NCBI RefSeq assembly: GCF_030272615.1
Contig: NC_081412.1
Span: 478,181,657 to 478,245,656, forward strand
Direction: 5' to 3'
Source: Cryptomeria japonica
Lineage: Eukaryota; Streptophyta; Pinopsida; Cupressales; Cupressaceae
DNA: 64,000 nucleotides
This document shows positions 30,837-42,656 of the stretch, piece by piece. The notes under the pieces were generated by a model that saw only the letters and a list, made by a program, of their open reading frames with translations, was not told the origin of the DNA and did not search any database. Each line of letters opens with the position of its first letter. The stretch's first letter is position 1. The position numbers and the translations under genes are program-made.

Positions 30837-33590
30837 TCTTGTGACATAATCACACATCACCCCATTCCAAATGGGGACCCCCTTTTTTTTAAGCCCTCTC
30901 GGCCTTTTGGTTTTGGTTTTTTGGTCTTTTCGTGACAGTCTTGTCGATCCTCCAAGTTTGCAAGTGAGTAGGGTTAAATTTGATCAAGTCTGCAACTCTT
31001 TTGAACAAATCTGGCTAGGTTTGGGGCCTGTTTTGTCCGTTTTAGGGTTTTGCCCTTCAGGCCTAAATCTTAGGGTTTTTTAAAAACTGAATGTTGCATT
31101 AGAATCAGGACCCTTTGAGGAAACCACACATGAAATTTGAGCAACTTTCTATTTTTGTAAAGTTCCTATTTTTTAGGGATTTCAATGCCTCTCGGATTGT
31201 CTTCGTTTTGCCAAAAACCAAACATACCATTTTTAGTAAGTGTCTCTACGTCTTGTTTTGCTCTAACTCTGACATTTTGAAACACTTTCTATTTTTCGAA
31301 AGTCTGTTTCGCTAGGTTCCTCATAGGCAGACGCGAAAGATTGAGCATTCTTGAACATTTCTAAATCTAGAAAAGTTAAACAGTAGGTTAAATTGATCAA
31401 AAATTGGCTAAGTGTGAGCATCCATTCCAAAAGTGGAAAGCATGGAAAATCTTCTAAGTCTGGTGAAAATCACTTCAATTCCTCAAAATGGCACCTTGAT
31501 CCGGAAATGATCAAAATCAACTAAATTTGTAAGGGAAGAAGTCAAATTCCTTAGCAAGATGATTTTGGCGCCCAAGATCAGGTATGGGCGTCAAATTGAA
31601 GGTATCATGGAAATGCAAAAAAGATCAAATTCCATCACCAAGGCAAAATAGCGCCCTAGTTAGGTGTTGGGCGCTAAAATCAAAGAGCCATGGATAAGTA
31701 AAAAACATGAAAATTCCTTGCCCAGGTGAAATCAGCTCCCCACTCAGGTGTTGGGTACCAGATTAAGGTAGGCATGGAAAAGTGTGCCAAGGTCAAAAAA
31801 TTCCTTCATGAAGTGATTTTGGCGATAGGGGTCTGCAAGGAAAACTTCAAAATTGCAAATTCCTTGACAAAGTGTTTTCAGCACCCAAGGTGGTTATAGG
31901 GTGCCAAATGAAGAGGGGCATGGAAAAGTTGAAAAGGGTGAAAAATCCTTCCTCATAGCATTTTAGCGCCCAAGGTCCAAAGAGGGGCGCCAAAGTCAAA
32001 TGGTCATGGAAAATGAGGAAACTCCAAATTTCCTTCACTTAGCATGATCAGTGCCCAGGTGCATGGAAACTTGAAAAATATGAAATTCCTTGGCAGGAGC
32101 AAAACAATGCCCAAGTATGGTAAAGATCGCTAAATCTAAGAGGGCATGGAAAATGAACAAAACATAGAGATCCTCAACCAAGTGAAAACAACGCCATAGT
32201 CAAGAGAAAAGTGCTAAAATGGGAATGACAAGGAAAGTTGAAGAATTCAAAATTCCTCCACAGAGGTGATTCAACGCCAAGTGAAGGAAGGGACGCCAAA
32301 ATCAATGTGCTGGGGAAATTCCACGAAAGTTGAAATCTCTTCTATAGCATGAATTCCACGCCCAAGTCGAAGTTGGAGAAAGTTTTCCAGGGCATGGAAA
32401 TTTAGGGGTCAAGGATGAACCGAAACTCAAAATTCCCCTCATAAGTTTTGAAAAATCCATTTTTCGGGCATCAAATCTCATCCAAATTTCAAAATTCTTT
32501 CAGATTTGGATTTGTGAGAGAATTTGCTCTCTTGTACTTGAAACCCTATTTTTTGGAAAATCCCTAAAAAATAGATGTTGGAAAATCATTGAAAATCTCC
32601 TCCAGATCAAGGAAAGCTTAAAAACTTCAAGAAAATCCTTCCTAAGTCCAAGATTCTCTCTCCTGAAGTTTTCTCTTTCCTAGGGTTTTTTCGCCAAGTG
32701 GATGGATAAAGTGAATCTCAGGTGAATCTTCCAAAATCCCTCCAAAATTCAAAAAATGGAAGGTTGGCGAGTTGGCAAAAGAATATTCCAAATCATGACG
32801 CACAACTCAAGGCATTAAAAGAAAACTCCATTTTGGAACTCAATTACGATGGTGGAGCCTGTTTGCATGGCGTGTTGGAAAGGAAACTATGACACATCAT
32901 TAAAACAACTGCCCAAATTGACCTTTGCCAACTTAGCAGCATTTTGGAGAAATTCTATATAAACGGGTAAGTATAATTCATTTCTCACGCGCGAAGTTTG
33001 AGAAAGAAAAGTTGGAGAGAAAGTCCAAAAGTCAAACTTGGAGGATATTTTGTCCATTCAAGAAGCTTTGTTCACAGGAGAAATGGTGGAATCAAACAAA
33101 GCAACAACTATTACCAGACAGGCACATATAAAAGCAGAAATGAAGGGATAACTTTCGAAATCCAAGATGGTGTCCAAGTGGAAAGAAATCAGCGACACAA
33201 ATCTAGCGACATTCAAGCTGGCTGCCAAGATGTTTGGAATAACCGGACATAATTCATCACCTACTGCTTCCAGGATTGTTAAAAGCGGGATTATTGCGGC
33301 AGAAGGTTTTCCTCCATCTATTCAATGTTCGGAGTTTATCTTGGAATGCACAAAACACTACAATCGAGAGAGAAGGGCTATTTTAACAAGTGGCAAGCTA
33401 TTGGCCAACTTGACTCCGAAGGCTATTGGTGAAACCTTTGGAATTCCTTCACATCATTCCATGACTTACAGGACTATAAATAAAGCTAAGGTAGTATACG
33501 ATGCAGGTCCTGATAGATGTGTGGAGATCATCAACAAGAGCTGGTTGCAGAAGCCTAGGCCTCACATCTCCAAAATGCCTAAGATGCTCA
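30837..33590 (+). mobile_element. Giant LTR copy C, probably 3'-truncated
   Basis: It begins TCTTGTGACATAATCACAC, matching the family start TGTTGTGACATTTTCACAC with one terminal change. CCCCATT-CCA-AATGGGG lies at 30860-30876, and imperfect ACTTTCTA-type palindromes at about 31143-31165 and 31283-31302. The motif array is at 31550-32420, and the best preserved copy of the LTR-embedded ORF runs to about 33590. The TATA box downstream of the ORF zone in other copies is not found; L1 endonuclease sequence follows instead. The right boundary is therefore uncertain and the copy is probably truncated. No TSD partner for GGTAC (30832-30836) was found. Confidence 0.55.
31550..32420 (+). repeat. Motif array, GGCGCCCAAG...GGGCGCCAAA
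   Basis: About ten degenerate units of roughly 85 bases combine GCGCCCAAG, then GGGCGCCAAA or GGGCGCTAAA, then GGCATGGAAAA and AAATTCCTT. Sequence decays along the array (for example GCACCCAAG, ACGCCATAG). It occupies the position that the AAAGTCCGCC array occupies in copies A and B. Confidence 0.65.
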
Positions 33591-33676
33591 CCATTTTTGA
33601 ATTCAATTTGCTTTGGTGCCATGTTAGATTTGTTCATTCTATAGCTTTTTTCTCTTCCTTGGATCTTAGTAGGTGA
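33149..33676 (+). CDS. Unrecognised LTR-embedded ORF, best copy
   Basis: The ORF from ATG 33167 encodes up to 169 residues. The part to about 33590 reads like real protein (AAEGFPPSIQCSEFILECTK, KAIGETFGIPSHHSM, DRCVEIINKSWLQKPRP), whereas the end (FEFNLLWCHVRF...) runs into L1-like DNA. Just upstream, after one stop, KSKMVSKWKEISDTNLATFK resembles SKIVTKWRKVVDIDLGHVDL in copy E. I do not recognise a domain; a distant relation to plant transposon-derived proteins is possible but unproven. It lies between the motif array and the end of LTR copy C, as the remnants in E, B and D do. Coding status is uncertain: the copy is joined to foreign sequence at its 3' end and is probably a pseudogene. Confidence 0.45.
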
Positions 33677-34120
33677 ATGTAATGTTATCTTTAGTCTGGA
33701 TGAGAAACTTGGTGTTTCTAGTGTAGATCCATCATTTGCTTTGTTGCGAGATCATTTGTTATCTCTCAACCTGGTGGATGTCAAATCAAGAAATGGAATT
33801 TTTACTTGAAACAATAAAAGATGTGGGTTTGCTTTCATTTTTGAAAGGCTTGATAGGTTTCAAGTGTGAGATAGTTGGATTGGTGATAACTACGCTTCTT
33901 TATCAAATATTTTGGGGTGGAGGGGATCAAATCATTGGCCTATTAAAATATACTCAACTTTGTTTTTTCTTAAAAAGTTGCCTTCCAAGTTTCAACTTAC
34001 ATAGATCAAGGATTTTGATATCCACAAGTACATGAAAACATGATGGTCGGAGGGAAAACTTACTTTAGGTATTGCCATGCATTCTTTCTTTAAAGGCTTC
34101 AACTTATTAAGTTTAACCAA
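33630..34120 (+). pseudogene. L1 LINE endonuclease fragment
   Basis: In one frame from about 33650: PWILVGECNVIFSLDEKLG (family PWILGGDFNVI), LLRDHLLSLNLVDVKSRNGI, FT-stop-NNKRCG, FERLDRFQV, then GSNHWPIKIYST (family GSDHWPI, the catalytic-histidine region of AP-type endonucleases). Then KFQLT-stop, IKDFDIHKYMKT-stop and WSEGKLTLGIAMHSFFKGFN follow, matching the post-endonuclease linker of plant L1 ORF2. Three stops show decay. In a live L1 this domain nicks target DNA for reverse transcription. Orientation matches the ORF1 fragment upstream. Confidence 0.75.
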
Positions 34121-34590
34121 GTTCTGCTTGGCCAAGATGAATTACAACTCCACAAGAATTCGTGCAATCTTCCAAGGATGCTGGAGGATTTTCACATCGA
34201 GAAAGTGCATTTGAATACCCAAAACGACACAATCCAAACGACTATCCACAATCAAACTTAGCTTAAATTTAATGACTCATGCTAACTTTACACTGCAGCT
34301 TATAATCAACAAGATGCAAAAACTATGAACCATGGAAATTCATCAAACACCATTACATTCTCCATTGAAATCAAATCACTTTATCTAGCAATTGAGAAAT
34401 TGGAAGAACACCATGCAACCAGTTGAAATAAACATGAATCCACCATATCTTCAATGAAATCGAATTTTATGTCTCCAAGTCTTACAACAATGTCTTCTTC
34501 GTCTCCTACTCTATTTCTACTCTAAGGAGATAGAGCTCTTCACTTCTAAGGAGCTAACTATCCAATGAATTACAAATGAGAAGGCATGGC

Positions 34591-34599
34591 CTTTTATAG
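34591..34599 (-). promoter_or_regulatory. TATA box of LTR copy D
   Basis: CTATAAAAG on the minus strand, followed about 10 bases later by CTTCTCATTTG as in copies A, B and E. Confidence 0.5.
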
Positions 34600-35464
34600 A
34601 GATCCTCTTACAAATGAATGGCCAAGATTACACCATGCAAACCCTAATTAGGGTTTGACCAATAATTACATATGTGGCGCCAAGTAGTGGGCCTATCAAT
34701 TAATAATGCATCATGCCCATAATGTATTTAATGGCCCATCACTCCAAATGAGGCGCCCACTATGCATTAAATAGCCCACTTCTCCATGCTTATAATAGCT
34801 CAATGCCCAAAATAGGGCGCTCACTATCCTTTTCCTTGGTGGTCAATGCAATGAATTTGGTTGTGATGGTTGGGAGACATTTGATTGGCTGGAGAGGGTG
34901 ACGGAGCGCTATCTCAACATGCTGGACGCCATGTGGACTTGATAACTCATCACAAAGAATATTCCATTTTGATTGATTGTGATGGAGTATATTCTTGAAT
35001 TGCATCATTTGGACCAAGGTTCTAACTTTGATCACCTCTTCTGAAATTATCGTTGATCATTTTCTTCTTTCCATGTACTTGTGTTCGAGAATTCACCTTC
35101 TTGGAATATCTTTCCTTGTCGATGACTATCATTTCTTGAGTACTTTTCTTTTGACTTTTGATTTTGTATTTCCAGAGGAGATTCTTTCTTCTACATTTGT
35201 ACTTGACTTCAATCTTTGAGGTCTCAAACTAGCGATCTTTGGAGTTGGAATTCCTTTATGCCTTTCAAACTTCCTTGTAATGATGGCCTTGAACTGGAGA
35301 GAAGAATCTTTGATGCTCCCTTTTTGTCCTTTGCCAAATGCCATATCAAGGACAATACCTTAAGCATTAAATTCCATGCCTCATGTCATTTCTCCACCTT
35401 GAGCGCATATGAGACAAGTGGAAGGAATTTTCAATGCCTTATAAAAATTCCATGATCTTTTCCT

Positions 35465-36215
35465 TTCTTTCTTGGAGGTGGGCGCATTCCTGAGGTGAAG
35501 GAAGAATTCCGAGTGCTTGGGTGCCAACTTTGTTTTGGTGGAGGAATTCTTCTGACTTGGGCAAATTCTGGATGTGTTGTAGGATTTTCCATGCCTTTGA
35601 TATTTCATTCATTTCCATGGTCTCATGCAAACATGGGTGTATTCCTGATGTGAAGGAAGAATTTTTTATACTCAGCCATTTTTTTCATTTTCCAAGAATT
35701 TTGTCTTGCTTGGGAGTCCGGAGGAAGAAATTTCGAACACTTTAGCCAATTTTACATGATTTCCAAGAATTTTGTCCTAAAGGAAGGAATTTTGGTCATG
35801 AGGAAAAAATCCTCCTTATCTTGGGTGCATTTTGGAGGTGAAGGAGGAATTTTGTGATTTTGGAAAAAATCCTCCACTGCCAGTCATTTGCATTCTCCTT
35901 CTAGTCTTGGGTGCATTTTGGAGGTGGTGGAGGAATTTCTTCTTGCAAGGAAAATCCTCCCTACCTTGGGATTTGCGCCCGAGGGAGTCTGGGCGCATTC
36001 TAGGGGTCATAGATGAATTTTATATTTTGGAAAATTCCTCCACTTCATGAAGATTGCACTCACTCTTTTGAATCTTGTGCATTTCGAGCGAGGTGAAGGA
36101 TTCTTTAAACTTTGGAAGATTCCTCTTGTTCTTAGGAATTGCCCTCGAGAATAGATTTTCCATGCCTTGTCTTTTTTGAGGAGGATTTCCAGACTTTAGC
36201 CACAATTTGATCATT
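35465..36215 (-). repeat. Motif array of LTR copy D
   Basis: Repeated blocks pair a TGGGTGCATTTTGGAGGTGAAGG-like or GGGCGCATTC-like motif with GGAATTTT...AAAATCCTCC, at about 50-90 base spacing. In the LTR sense the core is AATGCACCCAAG or AATGCGCCCAG, related to the array of copy C. Confidence 0.6.
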
Positions 36216-36314
36216 TGCCTGCTCTTCAACTTTGCCAGATTTAGAATTGGATATTTAGGAACATTCTACCGTTAGTGCCTTGCTAGTTGCCAGAGATAGT
36301 CTTTCCAAAAATAG

Positions 36315-36516
36315 ACTTACTAAAAATAGTAAGTTCTTCCAAACACTAAATTAGGGCAAATCGAAACACAATGACACTAAAATAAACTTACTAAAAATAG
36401 ACACTACTAAAAATAATAAGTTTGTTTAAATGCAAAATTAGGCCAATTCGAGCCGTAGTGAAACTTACTAAAAATAGACTTAACTAAAAATCGTAAGTCC
36501 TTAGAATTCGCTCAAA
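36315..36516. repeat. Palindrome cluster in LTR copy D
   Basis: A perfect ACTTACTA-AAAA-TAGTAAGT at 36315-36334 (same as at 3686) is followed by imperfect relatives beginning at about 36386, 36403, 36472 and 36489. Like the cluster in copy B, it lies on the LTR-start side of the array. Confidence 0.7.
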
Positions 36517-37347
36517 TTTCACTGGTAGCTTCCTTGAAGGGTTCTCATTTCAATGCCTAGCTCAGATTTCACAATGCCCTAGGCCACTGACTCCATTTCT
36601 AAGTCTGAAGGATAAAAACCCTAAAATAGGCAATACAAGCTTCTAGACTTAGCCAAAATTCGTCAAAACATTTGGGGACTTGAGGAGATTGCTATCGAAC
36701 TTAGCATAAATCATTTTCATTCATCCAAACACTGAATTCCTTGATCTGGAGTGCATTTTTACCCTTGCGGAGGAATTTTTTCAGACAACCAAATTTTGGC
36801 TGTTTCTCATTCATTTCTTCATATCAGTTCTCAGGTTTATATTGACTAGCCAAATATCCATCACTCCATTCCTCTGCATCTGCATTCTTTGTTCTATCAT
36901 TGCAATCTCTTCCTTGGATGATGATATCATCCACTCAACGATGTCCTCTTCTCATCATCCAAAGTCCTGCTCCCCGCAATGTACTTGAAAAAGACGAGGA
37001 AACGTTGCAAAGTACAAGTATCAATCAAGTTCATTGTTAGCAAAATGCAAAGTTCGAAAGATAAAGCAATAAGCACAATGCATTTCTGAATACATAAATA
37101 CCCTAATTCTCGACTTGATGACAATATTAAGATTGTATCCTATCTAGGCTGTATATTCCTTAAGAATCCATTCCCTACTTAGGCATTTCATCACCTTCAA
37201 AGATCAAAATCCAGACCAACAAGACCTTATAACTCATTCCTTAGGGCCGAGAGACGACATAGACTACAAAAGACTTGGTTTATTCAACAAAAAAGAGGGT
37301 GTCCTTATTTGCAATGGGGTGATGTGTGAAAATGTCACAACAAATAT

Positions 37348-40122
37348 GAGCTAAATAGACATAATGGAATAATTTTTTTGAAATGTTTAGGATCAGTATA
37401 TGCATCTCATAAAAGAATGATAGCCCAAACCTCCAACTTACAACAACTTGTTGATAAGCGACAATGCACAAGTGGAAGACTTAAGACACTAAACACCAAC
37501 TGAGCACAGGGATAGATCTCCGAACACATAAGGTGAGATCGACAAGGTGATTAGATTGACACAAGACCACCCAAAAACACAAGAGTCAACTCGATAAACA
37601 AGACCATCTCCTAGGTCCTAGTTGTCACAGATGGGCTCCGACAACCATTGACTCGCACACGAATGCCATTGACACCACAAAACTCACTCTAAACACCATC
37701 AAGGCACCTTAGAGGTTTTTGAGATAGTATGAACCACAAAAGACACCTTCCACAAGGTCAAATTGACTCTTTGATCTTTTGGAAACACTGTTGGACAAGC
37801 AAGCCAAACAAGGGTGCCAACTGGGGATCCTAACATCCACTCAAGTATACTCAAGAGCACTAGGCAATACTGTGAGCGGGCTACAACACCCTGCAAGACG
37901 GCACAAGACACAACTAGGTTCATTTTAAGCCCAATAGAAATATTCCTAACATGTATTCATGATACCTAAGAAAAATTAAAGAATGAAAGCATATGATCTC
38001 ATGTCTGGTATCGATATTGACACACGTAAAACTATTCTAATCCATTACATGACCACATGATTACATCATCCTCCATGAGGAGTGCCCAATATACATATAC
38101 ATTAATACATAACTTGGATTCAAATATCCATATGAATACATTTACATCAATTGAGAAGGTACATGAAAGAATAAGAAAAGGGGAAAGTAGAATGAACTTG
38201 ATGCCATCCTCAAAACTATGATCGCCAATCCCTAATAGTGGTTGGTAATGCCACCTGACCATGTGGAACCGAAAGGTCCACCCCATCATGCTCATAGAGA
38301 TAGACACACTCTCCCCAAACACTCAAGCAAGCATACACAAGGATATAGGCTTCACACACACCACATATAAAATGTACACATTAACATGATCAATACTAAC
38401 AATCCCAACTGGGAGAAATACCATACATCTCAATTGCAACCCAATGAGCAAGAGAATAATACAAGCACTAATACATGTACGACACATGAAGCATGAAAAT
38501 AAGAGTCCCATTCCACATCCAAGTACAAGGTAATATATAGCATCTTGGGGCAATTTGCATGACAATCACATGATCATCAATGAAACAACACCAACAAGGA
38601 AGGCACAACGTCTTCCAGGTTCTACTCAAATCTACAGGGCTAGATGTTAGAGAGCAAGAGCGGGGAGTGTCATTGCATAGCTCAAATGGATGGTTCATGC
38701 ATAACATAGTAGTCCTCTCATGCAGACAAGGAGACCCAATCTTACAAGTCCCAACGCATGACGAGTGGGCATGTCTTCCCAATACGTCCTTGGCCTCATA
38801 CTAGTCCTTAAGGCATGGAAGTGGCATCCACTTATCTTGGTTCATTTTGTTAATGTGTCATTAGTTTCCACTTATTAAAGAAATGCCCAATGAGTTAACC
38901 TTGTGGCCCCTTTGTGCTCCAACCCCAATTGGACACCACTCCTATCATTGTCCCTAATACGTACCCTAGGCTCAAAAAAACCAAATCTAATTGGAAAACC
39001 AACAATTTACAATTTTCCAATACATAAACTTTCATCAAATTGAGCCAAAATCTCATAATAAGCACAATTGATGAATTGACCAAGTCAATAGGAAAGCGGA
39101 TCCAAATGGATCTCAAAACTAAATTTCATACACATTTTCCATCTTTCCACCAAATAATTTAAAATCATAAAATTCCACTTTTATAACATATTTCAAAAAT
39201 CTCCAAGAACACTAAAATTCAAAGTTCAATTTTCACCACCCAACATCACACTTTCACCCTCACATACACAAATTATGCATTCTACTAAAATTTTGGCATG
39301 GTAAGGACAAAAAAATAGAGTTTTCTCAATTTTACTCACAACAAATTGATTACTCAATGAAATGCATTCCTTTCAAAGCGGAATTTGTTCTAAATCATCT
39401 AATGATCTATTTGCAAGCAACCAAAATCGAAAAGATAAAACATAGAGAAAGTTATGAGGTTCTTACCTCCACTTTGCCCAAAATTTGAAAAGAAGAAAAC
39501 GTTGAAAACTCCACAAAATCCTTCGAATCCAAAGAGCAACAATAAATTGGTCCCACTCCTATCCCAATGAAGCAATATCCACAAAAATTCTCTCAAGAAA
39601 TCCTCCTCAAATCTCCATTTCAAAAATCAAGTGTAGAGAGGATTTTTAAGCTACCAAAATGGAAAAATAAAAAAGTATAAAAATCAGCACTTTTTTTTAT
39701 ATAAAATCAAATTGACTTTTAGAAATTAAAATAATTAAATAAAACTTTAATTCGCACATTCATAAACTCAGCCCAATGATATGTGTGATAAAATAAACAT
39801 AAATGAGCCGCATAAAAATATTCTCAAAACATTAAATAACCATTAAACAACCGATAAGTCATATCAACATTAAATAAATTAATAATTAAAACTTAAATTC
39901 ACCAAAAGTCCAAATTCAACCCGAAAAATCATCCATACGCCAAATTGGGCAAATTTTAATTAAAGCTAATACTCATAACCCCTAATCAAATCCAAGGCAA
40001 TTAAATTACCAAGAAAATCATTAAATCCAATTCCATATTAAAATTAATGACAATCTTGCAATTACACAGTATGCGGGTCTTTATTGGTATTCACATGGGA
40101 AATTGCACTTAATTAAGTATGA
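37348..40122. other. Unassigned sequence, possibly an LTR on the minus strand
   Basis: No coding region is supported. The right part (39650-40066) is very AT-rich. Read on the minus strand it starts TGTAATTGCAAGATTG and leads to a less AT-rich region with a splice-donor-like GGAGGTAAGAAC near 39470, which resembles LTR organisation. I found no matching TSD or second LTR, so no element is called. Minus-strand ORFs at 38323-38782 lack motifs. Confidence 0.3.
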
Positions 40123-40127
40123 TAGGT

Positions 40128-40803
40128 TGTAATGTCCCCTTTTTGGGACATTAGGAAATCCATTAAATAATTAAGTTTAAGTTGTCTAAAGTTAAACATA
40201 AAAACTTTAAAGACAACTTATTTTAATTATTTATTTAAGCAAACTAAAGTGACTTTTTATGTCCAACATCAAATTATAAAGTTAAGTCACTTTATTAATA
40301 GAAGGGAATTCCAGGAGACAGGCAGTGGGCGAACGATGAGTCACGGGGTTGAGCTATTTAATAACTTGGAGAGGCTCATCTTGGGTATGCTTGGTTTATG
40401 CTTGGTTTTATGTTTGGAAATTGATTCTCTTGGAGAGTTTCTAGGAAGCTCTAGTTTCAGCTGGTTTGAGGACCCAAACCCTCAAGCTTGGAGGCAGTGG
40501 ACAGAAACCCATTGTCAGTTGGAGTTATCACGCAGGTGGCTCACATGTGCTTCAAATACTTTTTGCTGGTTGTCCAATCCGACTGTAAATGCTGTGGCTG
40601 GGATTGGTAATTTGTGTTGTTCTACTGAGGATTTTAATGCCTTGTTTATTTTAAAATTCAGAACTATTATTTCAGTGAAAATTAATGAATATCAGTTAAA
40701 TTGATGGTGTATTGAAAATCAATTTGCAATCAAAATTGTTGTTTAAATATTCTGTGGATCATTTGGTAAAAATCTGGAACAAATATCCTAGAGGGATATT
40801 TCA
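40128..40803 (+). mobile_element. Solo LTR, TSD TAGGT
   Basis: It starts TGTAATGTCCCCTTTTTGGG and ends GATATTTCA, with TAGGT on both sides (40123-40127 and 40804-40808). At 676 bases it is the shortest member of the TGTAATGTCCCC class in the window. A 151-residue ORF (40249-40704) lies inside; it shows no known domain and overlaps the LTR promoter region, so it is not called a gene. The exact TSD and canonical TG...CA ends make a solo LTR the best reading. Confidence 0.85.
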
Positions 40804-40808
40804 TAGGT

Positions 40809-42489
40809 AAGGTTCAGTGATTATTTTGGCCAATGTGTTATCTCTGATTTAACCACTGTCAGGGAAGGGTACGCTCAAACTTGTGGAGCCAGGTGGAGTC
40901 GATACTTAGTACGTGCAACAACCTTGAAACAACAAGGGCACTTGTGCAAACATATATATAATAGCGGAAGTGCATACAATTTCCCAAACGTGGTAAGAAT
41001 CACATAATATCAATTAATTGAATTTAAATAATCTAAAGACATAATTATTTAATATCAATGTCAATATCTCAAACTAGGCAAACAAATTACAATGTTATTC
41101 CATCTCAAATACATTTGAATGTTAGGATCACATTAATATAACATTTAAATCAATATTAAATGACATCTTAACATGATTAATAGAAATCAGATCAACACCA
41201 TATTGGATTTCATATACAAAAGTATATCAGTCCATCTCAAGGAATTAGACACAAAAGAATACATGCACACAATACAATGCATGCACAATGATAACTGATG
41301 GTCCAAGCACTTCATCTGATTTCTATATTGGATTTCATATAAAAAAGTATATCAGCCCATCTCAAGGAATTAGACACAAAAGAATACATGCACACAATAC
41401 AATGCATGCACAATGATAACTGATGGTCCAAGCACTTCATAAGTCAGAGCACCAGATACACACTAAAGTAGACCATAGAACAGGCACTTAAGAACAGAAC
41501 ATATACATAGCTCAACATCTCCAAGATCAAGGTCAAAACATAACAATATATCCACATCTCCAACTGCAAATGGGATAGGCATTGCAAGAATAGCTCAGTT
41601 CTTTTCATCAAATACGAAATTGTTGCTAGTCAAAAATGTAATTCCCATTATAAGTACGTTGAGGACTCTATTAAATGGCAATTGAACCCAATTCCAGTCA
41701 TCAAGGAACTCAACTTTTATTATTTCTCTATGTATCACCCATAAGTCAGAAATGAAAGTCTTTTTAAAAAAAGAGTCTAAATGCTTAAAAACTGGACTGA
41801 GCTCCTTTTTAGAATCATGCGATTGCAGTCTTGTACAATGAAAGTTTTAAAAAGTTGAAAATCACTCTTTTTTTCTAATGAAGTTAACTTTAGGAGTAAT
41901 GTTATCAATTGTGCATGTCTATCCTGAACCTTATGCACACAATAATAAAGAGTCTTTGAACTCAGCTGTAATACTTGTCAACAACAGTCCTTTTTCTACT
42001 TACATGTGCAGACTCTATGCTGCCCTCCGAGGTTTCAAATGTCTGATACAAAGACAAAATGCTTCTGATGCACGCTAAAAAGGAGGCATAAGACACAAGT
42101 TCAAACGTTAGTATGTTAGTGACAATCAAAACGAAATACAAATGAACCTATGATCCTTAAAATGCATATCAAGAGAGATATAAAACAGACAATGAGAAGC
42201 ATACAAAAACGGAAAAGGGAAAGAAAACCCCCCAAGATGCTCCTCACAATGCTCATAGTTGCTCATCCCTTGTTCCTCTTCTCTCCAAGTTCCACATGAG
42301 TGTAGCCCTCAACTTTTTGCACTATCTGTAAATGTTTTTGCAATTTCCAATTTAATGGACAAGTTATATGGTAGATAGTGTATTTGCGTTTTGGTATTAT
42401 TTCTATGACAATAATATTATCTTATTTCTTTTCTGCAGGTCTGAGGAATGAACATGTATCGATTTCAATGTCATTCCTTTTCTTTTGAA
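40809..42489. other. Unassigned sequence with a tandem duplication
   Basis: No gene is supported; it holds the duplication at 41201-41440. The small ORF at 41878-42078 has no motif. Confidence 0.35.
41201..41440. repeat. 125-bp tandem duplication
   Basis: Units start at 41201 and 41326 (TATTGGATTTCATATA...) and end at AGCACTTCAT. The second unit lacks about 10 bases. Only a few substitutions separate them, so it is recent. Confidence 0.85.
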
Positions 42490-42511
42490 TGATGTATATA
42501 TATCAAGGCAG

Positions 42512-42582
42512 CCACGATCAAGTGGCACCTTGATCGGACATGTCTTTTAGACATGTCCGACCAAGATGTCACTTGGTCGTGA
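42512..42582. repeat. Foldback, 34-base arms, 3-base loop
   Basis: Arms 42512-42545 and 42549-42582 are complementary with about six mismatches, most of them G-U-compatible in RNA. The loop is TTT and the central 12 bases pair perfectly (GGACATGTCT with AGACATGTCC). Confidence 0.7.
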
Positions 42583-42656
42583 CTGTCCACCGATTCACTT
42601 CGGTGTTTATGATAACAGTTCGGTATCATTTGCATATGTTAATAGTTCGATATTAA

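Larger units (their letters stand above)
34150..37342 (-). mobile_element. Giant LTR copy D (minus strand)
   Basis: On the minus strand it begins TGTTGTGACATTTTCACAC at 37342 with the family start block (CCCCATTGCAAATAAGGAC). Then come ACTTACTA-type palindromes (36315-36334 and degenerate ones to 36516), a GCGCCCA-type array (35465-36215), a decayed ORF zone (about 35400-34800) and a TATA box at 34599-34591 followed by CCTTCTCATTTG. Its 3' end is not located; the L1 fragment ends near 34120. Copies C and D are inverted relative to each other. Flanking AATAT (37343-37347) has no clear partner. Confidence 0.6.

Noticed and set aside
37348-40066. Complete LTR element on the minus strand starting TGTAATTGCAAG at 40066
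   Set aside because: LTR-like base composition and a splice-donor-like site, but no TSD, second LTR, primer-binding site or coding domain could be found.
40249-40704. 151-residue ORF within the 40.1-40.8 kb solo LTR
   Set aside because: Lies wholly inside an LTR with exact TSDs, has no recognisable domain, and I see no counterpart in the other LTRs of that class.
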